DNA of 64,000 nucleotides from Quatrionicoccus australiensis (GTDB lineage: Bacteria > Pseudomonadota > Gammaproteobacteria > Burkholderiales > Rhodocyclaceae). The translations under genes and the position numbers were made by a program. The notes below the pieces were generated by a model. The model did no database searches. It had not been told where the DNA came from and saw nothing but the letters and a program-made list of their open reading frames with translations. This document shows positions 27,929 through 36,192 of the stretch, one piece after another. The stretch covers positions 744,001 to 808,000 of the forward strand of contig NZ_JAHBAH010000001.1 in the NCBI RefSeq assembly GCF_020510425.1. The letters are read 5' to 3'. Position 1 is the stretch's first letter. Each line of letters begins with the position of its first letter.

Positions 27929-30259
27929 TTAGAAGCGATAGGCGAAGTCGTTGGAGTTGGCGACGGTATGAACCAGGTCGACGAAGGCAGCACCGCGCAC
28001 CGGATTGACCAGACGGGTGTCCTTGACGCCGAGCGGCACGGCTGCTTCGAACTTGCCGTCAGCCACCTTCTGTTGCACGGCAGCCTCTTCCTTGACCAGG
28101 AAGGCTTTGAGCGCGGCGGATTCGGCCTTGCTCGGCTCACGCGAGAAGAGGATCTGATACAGGCGGCTGATCTGGGCGTTTTCGTCCTTGCCGGCTTCGT
28201 TGATGACGCGACCAGCCAAGGCCTGCGACCAATTGACCGTGATGTCGCTGTTGAACAGGGTCAGGGCCTGCAACGGCGTCGTCGTCACGTCACGCTTGTG
28301 GTGTGCCTGCGACGGATTGGCCGGGTCGAAATTGGAAAGCAGCGGATACGGCAGGCTACGGCGGCTGAAGATATAGATGCTGCGACGATTCCAGTCATCC
28401 TTGTCCTTCGACACTACCCAAGCGCGGTCGCCGTTGAAATCGGCCGCACCGGAAACCAGGGCTTGGTTGATCGGCGGGAAAACGCCCGGACCACCCACCT
28501 TGTCGTTCAGCTCACCGGAGGCATAGAGCAGTGCATCGCGGATTTCCTCGGCTTCAAGACGCTTGCGCGGATAGACGGCAAGCAACTTGTTCTGCGGATC
28601 GGCCTTGGCAACATCCGGACGTTCGGCAGAAGACTGGCGATAGACGCTGGACAACAGGATATCGCGTTGCAGCTTCTTGACGCTCCAGCCGTTCTTGACG
28701 AAATTGTCGGCCAGGTAATCGAGCAGTTCCGGATTGGTGGGCTTCTCGCCGGCACGGCCAAAATCGGCCGGGGTCGGTACGATGCCCTTGTCGAACAACT
28801 GCGCCCAGACGCGATTCACGTAAACACGGGCAGTCAGCGGATTGTTGGCACTGGACAACCAATTGGCGAGTGCCGTGCGACGACCGGAAGACGTAGCCGT
28901 CGGCTTGATCTCGATCTTGTCGCCGCCCCACAGTGCCGGGATGACTGGCTGAACTTCCTCGAGCGGCCGTTCGTGAATACCGCCAAAGCGCACGAAGGTC
29001 GGCGGCGAATCGGAGTGGCCCAATTCGGTCGCCGTGGTGATGTTGACCGAACCGCTGACCGGACGCAGATCGTCAAACTTGCGCAACTCAGCCTGCAGCT
29101 TCTGGTATTCCTTCCAAGCCTCCGGCTTATCCGCGCTATATTGCGGATGCCCTTCCTTGCTGGCTTCGCGCAGATAGCCGGCAACACCACCATCAGCACC
29201 GGCAACAGTCTTGTGGCGGAAATTCACCCAACGATCCAGCGCATTCCATTCCTTTTCCGGCTTGAAAATCGCTTCGCGGCTATCCGTCAGATAACGCTCT
29301 TTCTGATACTTGACCGACGCATCACGATACTTGTCGTCAATGACGCGCTGCTTGTCACGAATCTCCTTGGTTGCCGCACGATATTTCGCCTGCTGCTCGG
29401 CAAACCTCTTGTCCCAGGCCGATTCGGTGCCCTTGGCGAGCGGCGACGACTGATCGAACGAGGTATTGGCGAAGAAGGCCTGCAGCTGGAAGTAATCCTT
29501 CTGGCTCAGCTTGTCGGTCTTGTGATTGTGGCAACGGGCGCAACCAGTGGTCGAGGCCAGGAAGGTCTCGCCGATGGTATCGGTGATGTCGGTGGCGATC
29601 TGATACTTGCGCTGCACGAGGTCGCGTGAATTGGCGTTGTCCGGATAACCGGCCAGGAAGCCGGTGGCGATTTTCGCCTCCTGGCTGTCCGGATAGAGTT
29701 CGTCGCCGGCAACCTGCTCCTTGATGAAGCGGTCAAACGGCTTGTCCTGATTGAAGGCGCTGATCACGTAATCGCGGTAACGCCAGTTGTTCGGACGGGT
29801 ATTGTCATTCTGGAAACCGGAGGAATCGGCATAACGCGCCAGATCCAGCCAGCGGCGCGCCTGGCGCTCACCGAAGTGATGCGAGGCAAGCAGGCGGTCA
29901 ACCAGTTTTTCGTAGGCATCCGGCGACTTGTCATTGACAAAGGCCTTGACCTCTTCCGGCGTCGGCAGCAAGCCCCAGGTATCCAGCGTCGCGCGCCGGA
30001 TGAAGGTGGCGCGGTCCGCATCCGGCGACGGCTTCAGACCCTTGGCTTCGAGCTGGGCAAGAATGAATGCATCGATCGGCTTGCGCACCCATGCCTTCTG
30101 GGCAACCGCCGGCACCGGCGGCACTGCGACGGCAACATAAGGCGACCACTTGGCCGACGACGCCTTCGCCACATCAATGCCGACCTTATTTTCTTCGGCT
30201 GCAATCGCCACCACCGTCGTGAAGCACGACAGCACGGCAAGATAAGCAATTTTTTTCAT
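27929..30259 (-). CDS. PSCyt2/PSD1 (DUF1549-DUF1553) protein with heme motif
   Basis: 776-residue exported protein. The start at 30259 gives MKKIAYLAVLSCFTTVVAIAAEE, a signal peptide; a longer frame from 30409 does not resemble one. The DUF1549 domain (about residues 50-260) shows FIRRATLDTWGLLPTPEEV, RRWLDLARYADSSGFQND and the hallmark GCARCHNHKTD with a c-type heme site at about residue 240. The DUF1553 domain (about 490-740) shows RTALANWLSSANNPLTARVYVNRVW (split here as TALANWL and ARVYVNRVW) and later LPYPLLSNFDPANPSQAH. The family is of unknown function. Proposed partner of the DUF1501 protein downstream. Confidence 0.9.
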   Translation of the reverse strand: MKKIAYLAVLSCFTTVVAIAAEENKVGIDVAKASSAKWSPYVAVAVPPVPAVAQKAWVRKPIDAFILAQLEAKGLKPSPDADRATFIRRATLDTWGLLPTPEEVKAFVNDKSPDAYEKLVDRLLASHHFGERQARRWLDLARYADSSGFQNDNTRPNNWRYRDYVISAFNQDKPFDRFIKEQVAGDELYPDSQEAKIATGFLAGYPDNANSRDLVQRKYQIATDITDTIGETFLASTTGCARCHNHKTDKLSQKDYFQLQAFFANTSFDQSSPLAKGTESAWDKRFAEQQAKYRAATKEIRDKQRVIDDKYRDASVKYQKERYLTDSREAIFKPEKEWNALDRWVNFRHKTVAGADGGVAGYLREASKEGHPQYSADKPEAWKEYQKLQAELRKFDDLRPVSGSVNITTATELGHSDSPPTFVRFGGIHERPLEEVQPVIPALWGGDKIEIKPTATSSGRRTALANWLSSANNPLTARVYVNRVWAQLFDKGIVPTPADFGRAGEKPTNPELLDYLADNFVKNGWSVKKLQRDILLSSVYRQSSAERPDVAKADPQNKLLAVYPRKRLEAEEIRDALLYASGELNDKVGGPGVFPPINQALVSGAADFNGDRAWVVSKDKDDWNRRSIYIFSRRSLPYPLLSNFDPANPSQAHHKRDVTTTPLQALTLFNSDITVNWSQALAGRVINEAGKDENAQISRLYQILFSREPSKAESAALKAFLVKEEAAVQQKVADGKFEAAVPLGVKDTRLVNPVRGAAFVDLVHTVANSNDFAYRF

Positions 30260-30862
30260 GAACCACTCCAAACAAGAAAAATTCAGAATCACCCTATAAA
30301 ACCCGCACCTGAAAAACCGCCCGGGCAACAACACTCGACAAGCATTAGCAGCCATCGTGCCAAGGGGAAATCCATCTTGAACGAAGCAAAAATATCCAGA
30401 AAAAAACAATTCAACACATTGATTTTATTTATTTAAATAAAAAAACAAAAACCAGTCATCGTGCATGAGCGGCTCAGAACCACACTCGGAACAGTGTCTC
30501 TCCGGCAGCAGATAAAACACTCACCTGCTGCGCAGGAGACAGGAAAACAAAAAGCCTGAATGCAATTAAAGCCAAATAATCGACAAAACACCGAACAACC
30601 CATAGCCGGGAGAAAATTTGAATATGGGCCAGATGCAGCAGAACACCACCAGAAGTGCACCTGCAGCAACACCCTTTGTTTATTTGTTTTGCATATAAAA
30701 CTTAAGTTAATAAACTTACAATTTTTAAAACTATGCCTTTTTAACATGTAGTTACTGACACATTTTCTTACATAATTTTCGATAAAAATTTACAAGTCGA
30801 TATCTGGCACGCGCATTGCTGAAATGAATCACTTTTGTTCATTTCCAATGGAGAGTTTTGCC
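30260..30862. promoter_or_regulatory. AT-rich divergent control region
   Basis: About 600 bp without a gene, strikingly AT-rich between about 30380 and 30850 compared with the surrounding GC-rich DNA. It separates the divergently transcribed PSCyt2/PSD1 run (minus) and TonB-receptor run (plus), so promoters for both should lie here. Poly-A stretches and TA-rich words around 30420-30450 and 30700-30800 could host promoters or a nucleoid-protein site. CTGACA at about 30755-30760 may be a -35 element, but I could not pair it convincingly. Small frames in it (30433-30747, 30560-30751) lack signals of being genes. Confidence 0.6.
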
Positions 30863-33748
30863 ATGAGCAGCATCCCAGCGTCCGCGCACTTACGCCAGAG
30901 CCGATTGCGTCAGTCATCCATCCCGTTCCGCCTTTCACCCCTGGCTGCGGTCATCGCCGGTATGGCATTTTTCTCGGGTACGCCTGCCTACGCAGCCGAC
31001 GAAAAGACTGTCGCCGAACTGCAGGCAGAAATCTCCCGCCTTAAGCAGGCACTGGAAAAGAATCAGCAGGAATTGATCGCCAAGACTGGTGCCCAGCCGG
31101 AAACCACCACCAGCTTCGAAGCAGCAGCCCCCGCGGTAAAGCAACAACCTGACGAACCGCAGGCCCTCGACACCGTCGTCGTGCGCAGCCGCAACCGCAT
31201 CGAACGCCTGCAGGATGTGCCGTTATCGGTTTCCGTCGTAACCGGCAAGGAACTCGACCGCCTCGGCGCCCACGATATTGATGCGATCACCAAGCGTGCC
31301 GCCAACGTTTCCTGGAACCAGGGCAACCAACGCACCAGCAGCCTGTCGATTCGCGGGATTGGCAAGCAAGGTCAGACTGAAGCCCAGGACCCCAGCGTCG
31401 GCCTCATCGTCGATGGCGTGAATTACGCCTACAACGCACTATCCTCAAGCTATGACTTTACCGACGTCGATGCCGTCGAAGTCACGCGCGGCCCGCAGGG
31501 CACGCTGCTCGGCAAGAACACCAGCCTCGGTGTCATCAATATCCAGACCCGCCGCCCTTCGTTCACGCCGAGCGCCGACTACTCGCTGACCTACGGCCAG
31601 CGCGACCGCTTCAAGGGAACCTTGTCAGCTGGCGGCCCCGTCGTCGACAACCTGCTCGCGTGGCGCGGCAGCTTTGTCGTCAATCGCGGCGCCGGCGACA
31701 TCACCAACGAGTACAACAAGGATCTGTCCTATGCCAACATCGATCGCGTTTCCGGTCGCGTCCAGTTCCTGCTGACCCCAAGCGAAGACTTCAATGCCCG
31801 CGTCTCGGTCAACCTGACGCCGCGGGCCGGCGAATTCACCAATGGCCGGACCATCTACACGCCGACGCCGACGACCTACGCCAATGGTTCGGTGAACAAC
31901 CTGAGCACCGATGCCAAGACCCGTCTCGGCAGAAGCTGGTTCACCCAGTCCGGCTACAGCTACGAAAGGGATTACCTGTACGGAGGGAACAACAAGAACG
32001 TCAATAACGATGCCGCCCGCCCGCTGGTCACCGGCAGCAAAGGGGCTTCAGCCGAGCTGAACTGGAACATCGGCGACCACACCCTGACCTCGATCACGGC
32101 CTATCAGGACTACCATTTCAACGCAGTGAATGACGAGGGCACGCCTTTTGACATCAACCGCAACTCGGGCGGTTTCTGGAACGATTACCAGCAGACCAGT
32201 CAGGAATTGCGTTTGAGCTCACGGACAGGCGGTTTCGTCGACTACCAGACCGGCCTCTATTTCATCGACGTCAAGAACGAGTCGAACTACCAGAAAATCT
32301 GGGGGGCCGACGCCGGCGCATGGTTTGCTTCGACGACCCAGTACAACGCCCTCAACGCGACAGCCGAAGGCAAGGTCCTGCTGCGCGACTCGCTGGCCAA
32401 CCTGAAGATGTACTACAACTCGCCGGCCGGCACGCAATCGATCACCAACCAGAGTTCGGCCATCTTCGGCCAGGCCAACTGGCACTTCACCGATGCGCTG
32501 ACGCTGACCACCGGCCTGCGCTTTACCCAGGAGAACCGCAACAACACGGCTAGCTCGGTGATTACCAGCAACGGCGATGGCGCAATCCTCAATCCCTCCG
32601 TGGTCAACGGCGTAACGCTGGGCGGCTTCGACTCCTATTACAACTCGGCGGCAACCGACAAGTGGGTACTTAACGGCAATGTCGTCGCAGCGGGCACGCC
32701 CGGTGCCTATCTGGTGACGGCCGGCTCGGTCGCGCTGACCACCAGTGCGGCCGGTGCTGCAGCCGCTTTGACCCAGGCCAATGCCGCTGCGCTGAAGTAT
32801 TTCGGCGTCGCCACCTGGGCCGGGCTGACAGCACCCCAGCAACAGCAACTAGCCTATGCCCAAGCGATCCGCAAGAAAGAAATCGGCGTCGTCTTCAACT
32901 CCACCCGCGCCAAGGCCTTCCAGGCCGTGCAGCCGGCTTTCGTGGTCAGTCCGTCGTACAAGATCAACGACAACCTGACCACCTACTTCTCGCTGCAATA
33001 TGGCGAAAAGGCCGGGATTTCGCAGTTCGTCAATGGCATTTCCAGCCCGGTTGAGGCCGAAAAATCGACGTCGTTCGAAGTCGGCCTCAAATCCGCACTG
33101 TTCAACAAGACGCTGATCCTCAATGCCGACCTGTTCCTGACCAACATCAAGAACTACCAGCAGTCGGTGCGTGTCGTCGATCAATACAGTACCTCGATCG
33201 ACCCGGACGGCAAGACGGTCTATACCTCGGCGACCGGCAACGTGCCCAAGGTGCAGGCCAAGGGTCTGGAAATCGACGGTGTCTACGCCGGCATTCCGCG
33301 TACCACGATCCGCTTTTCCGGCGCTTACAACATCGCGCGCTACAAGGACTTCAAGAACGCCGCCCAACCGAATGAGTACGGCTATACCGGCGCCCCGGCC
33401 TACCGCGACGTGACCGGCCAAATCCTGCCAGGCGCCTCGAAGGTGTCGTTCAACATCGGAGCCGAATATCGCCAGCCGGTATTCAACAACCAGGAGTTCC
33501 ATTTCGGTTTCAACACGGCCTATACCAGCAAGTACAACTCGGACAACTCCCTGTCCGACTACTCGTGGATTTCGGCCAAGTACATCACCGACATCTCGAT
33601 CGGCCTGGGCCGCTCGGACAAGTCCTACGACGTCAGCCTGCTGGTCAAGAATGCGTTTGACGACGACACGCCGCTGACCAAGTCCTGGAACAGCTATACC
33701 CCGGCCATCCCGCGCTGGTATGGCGTCGTGTTCACCGGCAAGTTGTAA
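30863..33748 (+). CDS. Large TonB-dependent outer-membrane receptor
   Basis: 961-residue receptor. The start at 30863 has a good RBS (GGAGAG, 7 bp spacing); upstream in-frame ATGs at 30824 and 30848 are poorer. Order: long signal region ending TPAYAA, a short coiled coil (TVAELQAEISRLKQALEKN) at about residues 50-68, Ala/Pro linker, TonB box LDTVVVRSR, plug domain (RLQDVPLSVSVVTGKELDRL, then SIRGIGKQG), and a beta-barrel ending in FTGKL with the terminal aromatic pattern. Iron-complex-type plug, but the substrate is unknown. It heads a plus-strand run with an arylsulfatase and a multiheme cytochrome, suggesting uptake of the compound they process. Confidence 0.9.
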   Translation: MSSIPASAHLRQSRLRQSSIPFRLSPLAAVIAGMAFFSGTPAYAADEKTVAELQAEISRLKQALEKNQQELIAKTGAQPETTTSFEAAAPAVKQQPDEPQALDTVVVRSRNRIERLQDVPLSVSVVTGKELDRLGAHDIDAITKRAANVSWNQGNQRTSSLSIRGIGKQGQTEAQDPSVGLIVDGVNYAYNALSSSYDFTDVDAVEVTRGPQGTLLGKNTSLGVINIQTRRPSFTPSADYSLTYGQRDRFKGTLSAGGPVVDNLLAWRGSFVVNRGAGDITNEYNKDLSYANIDRVSGRVQFLLTPSEDFNARVSVNLTPRAGEFTNGRTIYTPTPTTYANGSVNNLSTDAKTRLGRSWFTQSGYSYERDYLYGGNNKNVNNDAARPLVTGSKGASAELNWNIGDHTLTSITAYQDYHFNAVNDEGTPFDINRNSGGFWNDYQQTSQELRLSSRTGGFVDYQTGLYFIDVKNESNYQKIWGADAGAWFASTTQYNALNATAEGKVLLRDSLANLKMYYNSPAGTQSITNQSSAIFGQANWHFTDALTLTTGLRFTQENRNNTASSVITSNGDGAILNPSVVNGVTLGGFDSYYNSAATDKWVLNGNVVAAGTPGAYLVTAGSVALTTSAAGAAAALTQANAAALKYFGVATWAGLTAPQQQQLAYAQAIRKKEIGVVFNSTRAKAFQAVQPAFVVSPSYKINDNLTTYFSLQYGEKAGISQFVNGISSPVEAEKSTSFEVGLKSALFNKTLILNADLFLTNIKNYQQSVRVVDQYSTSIDPDGKTVYTSATGNVPKVQAKGLEIDGVYAGIPRTTIRFSGAYNIARYKDFKNAAQPNEYGYTGAPAYRDVTGQILPGASKVSFNIGAEYRQPVFNNQEFHFGFNTAYTSKYNSDNSLSDYSWISAKYITDISIGLGRSDKSYDVSLLVKNAFDDDTPLTKSWNSYTPAIPRWYGVVFTGKL

Positions 33749-33775
33749 TTTGCCGACCGCCTGATCCCTCCCATC

Positions 33776-33806
33776 ACGCCTGCCCGGTCATGCCGGGCAG
33801 GCGTTT
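33776..33806 (+). terminator. Intrinsic terminator after the TonB-dependent receptor
   Basis: 12-bp perfect stem (33776-33787 with 33793-33804), 5-nt loop, then TTTCCGTTTT. It may reduce read-through from the receptor into the sulfatase gene, giving lower downstream expression. Confidence 0.72.
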
Positions 33807-33856
33807 CCGTTTTGCCGCCTGCGATGCGCGCCCGGCGCGCCTTTTCCGGAGAAGAC

Positions 33857-36187
33857 ATGAAACGCACACCCTTTTTGCCCGCCCCGCTGGGCGGGCTGAT
33901 TTTCGGCCTTTTTGCCGCGTCGACCGTTGCGCATGCCCAGGAAGTCCTGCCGCGTCCCACCCTGCCTTTTGCCGGCAAGCTCGACCCGGCGCGGGACAAG
34001 GCCCAGCCGGCCTGGCCGGAACTCGCCAAGGCGCCCAAGGGCGCGCCCAACGTTGTCGTCGTGCTGCTCGACGACGTCGGATTCTCTGCCGCATCGACCT
34101 TCGGCGGCGTGGCCCAGACGCCGACCCTGCAGCAACTCGCCAACAACGGCATCAGCTACAACCAGTTCCACGTCACGGCGCTATGTTCGCCGACCCGCGC
34201 CGCCCTGCTCACCGGGCGCAACCATCACGAGGTCGGCTTCGGCACGGTGGCCGACAACTCTTCCGGCTATCCCGGCTACAACTCGATCTGGTCGAAAGAC
34301 ACCGTCTCGGTCGCCGAAGTGCTGCGCCAGAACGGCTACAGCACGGCTGCCTTCGGCAAATGGCACAACACGCCGGGCTGGGAGATCACGCCGGCCGGCC
34401 CCTACGACCACTGGCCGACCAGTCTCGGCTTCGAGCAGTTCTACGGCTTCATGGGCGGTTTCGACAGCCAGTACGAACCGCGCCTGTACCGCAACACGAC
34501 ACCGGTCGAGCCGCCGGCAACGCCCGAACAGGGTTACCACCTGGTTGCCGACATGGCCGACCAGGCAACCCGCTGGCTCAACACCCACGACGCGATCTAC
34601 CCAGACAAGCCCTTCTTCCTGTGGTTCGCGCCGGGCGGCACGCACTGGCCGCAACACGTGCCCAAGGACTGGATCGCCAAATACCAGGGCAAGTTCGACC
34701 AGGGCTGGGACAAGCTGCGCGAGGAAAACTTTGCCCGCCAGAAGAAGGCCGGCGTCATCCCGGCCAACGCCGTACTCACGCCACGCCCGCCGGAACTGCC
34801 GGCCTGGGATAGTCTGTCGCCCGACGAGAAGAAGCTGCTCGCCCGCCAGGCCGAGATTTCGGCGGCCTTCCTCGCCTTCGTCGATGCCCAGGTCGGGCGC
34901 GTCCTGGATAACATCCGCGCCGCTGGCCAGGCCGACAACACCGTCGTCTTCTACATCGTCGGCGACAACGGCAGTGCCCTGAATGCCAACCTGCTCGGCA
35001 ACGACGCGCTCGATGCGACAGGCAAACCCCTGAGCGTCGCCGAGCGTCTGAAGAACCTCGCCGAACTCGGCGGGCCGAAGTTCGACAACCTGTTCGGCGC
35101 CGCCTGGGGCTGGGCCGACAACACGCCTTTCCAGTACGGCAAGGGGATTCCCGCCTATCTCGGCGGCACGCGCAATCCGCTCGTCGTCTCCTGGCCGAAG
35201 GGCATCACTGACAAGGGCGCGGTGCGCAGCCAGTTCGGCCATGCCATCGACCTGGCACCGACCATCTACGAGATCACCGGCGTCAAGTTCCCGGAGCAGG
35301 TCGAAGGCGTGCGCCAGACGCCGCTGTCCGGGCAAAGTCTGGCAGTGAGCTTCACGCAGCCGAACGCATTGAGCCGTCGCACCCTGCAGTATTTCGAAAT
35401 CGGTGGCAATCGCGGCATCTACAAGGACGGCTGGTGGGCCGGCTCGCGCAACGTGGCAAACAACCCGAATTCGGTGTGGACCAGCGCGCCTTACGGTCAA
35501 CGCGACTGGGAGCTCTATAACCTGAATGAGGATTTCAGCCAGGCCAACAACCTGGCCGGCAAAAATCCGCAGAAGGTCGCCGAACTGGCCGCCCTCTTCG
35601 ACCAGGAAGCCTGGCGCAACGACGTCTATCCGCTCAGCCCGATTGCCGGCGTCGGCCGCCCGGCGCCGGCCACCGCCGGACGCACGCTGTTTACCTACCG
35701 GGCCGGCGTCAATCGCATTCCGTCGCGTAATGCGCCGGACGTCATCCGCCGCGCCCACCGGATCACCGCCGAGCTTGAAATCGGCAGCGGCGACAACGGC
35801 GTGATCATCGCCAACGGCGGGCGCTTCGGCGGCTACAGCCTGTTCGTCAAGGACGGCCGCCTGGTTTACGAAGCCAATGCGCACGGTCAGCGCAGCGCGC
35901 GCATCGTTTCCAGCGCTGTACTGCCCAAGGGCAAGCTCAAGGTCGCTTTCAGCTTCGAGCCGGATGCCGCGGCGCCGGCCGGGCAGCCCAACGCCGCCGT
36001 AGCGGGCACCGGCCGCCTGTACGTCAACGACCAGCCTGTCGGTGAAGGCCGTATCAGCAAGATCACGTTGAGCAATTACGACTCGCAGGATGTCGGCAGC
36101 GATCTCGGTACGCCGGTCAGCAACGACTACAAGGTGCCTTACGCGTTCAGCGGCAAGCTGAACAAGGTCGAGGTGGAACTGCGCTGA
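33857..36187 (+). CDS. Exported arylsulfatase
   Basis: 776-residue type I sulfatase hydrolysing sulfate esters in the periplasm. The start at 33857 (RBS CCGGAGAAG) gives a signal peptide ending STVAHAQ. The metal-binding strand VVVVLLDDVGFSAAS lies at about residues 67-81. The maturation motif CSPTRAALLTGR starts at C110, the residue normally converted to formylglycine; no maturation enzyme is in this window. FGKWHN (about 170), FFLWFAPGGTHWP and VGDNGSA provide further family motifs. A C-terminal roughly 140-residue beta domain follows, as in large arylsulfatases. The multiheme cytochrome gene follows after a few bases, suggesting coupled expression. Confidence 0.92.
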   Translation: MKRTPFLPAPLGGLIFGLFAASTVAHAQEVLPRPTLPFAGKLDPARDKAQPAWPELAKAPKGAPNVVVVLLDDVGFSAASTFGGVAQTPTLQQLANNGISYNQFHVTALCSPTRAALLTGRNHHEVGFGTVADNSSGYPGYNSIWSKDTVSVAEVLRQNGYSTAAFGKWHNTPGWEITPAGPYDHWPTSLGFEQFYGFMGGFDSQYEPRLYRNTTPVEPPATPEQGYHLVADMADQATRWLNTHDAIYPDKPFFLWFAPGGTHWPQHVPKDWIAKYQGKFDQGWDKLREENFARQKKAGVIPANAVLTPRPPELPAWDSLSPDEKKLLARQAEISAAFLAFVDAQVGRVLDNIRAAGQADNTVVFYIVGDNGSALNANLLGNDALDATGKPLSVAERLKNLAELGGPKFDNLFGAAWGWADNTPFQYGKGIPAYLGGTRNPLVVSWPKGITDKGAVRSQFGHAIDLAPTIYEITGVKFPEQVEGVRQTPLSGQSLAVSFTQPNALSRRTLQYFEIGGNRGIYKDGWWAGSRNVANNPNSVWTSAPYGQRDWELYNLNEDFSQANNLAGKNPQKVAELAALFDQEAWRNDVYPLSPIAGVGRPAPATAGRTLFTYRAGVNRIPSRNAPDVIRRAHRITAELEIGSGDNGVIIANGGRFGGYSLFVKDGRLVYEANAHGQRSARIVSSAVLPKGKLKVAFSFEPDAAAPAGQPNAAVAGTGRLYVNDQPVGEGRISKITLSNYDSQDVGSDLGTPVSNDYKVPYAFSGKLNKVEVELR

Positions 36188-36192
36188 AACAG

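Noticed and set aside
30433..30751. Small ORFs in the AT-rich control region
   Set aside because: No RBS, no signal or domain, and overlapping frames on both strands; treated as non-coding.
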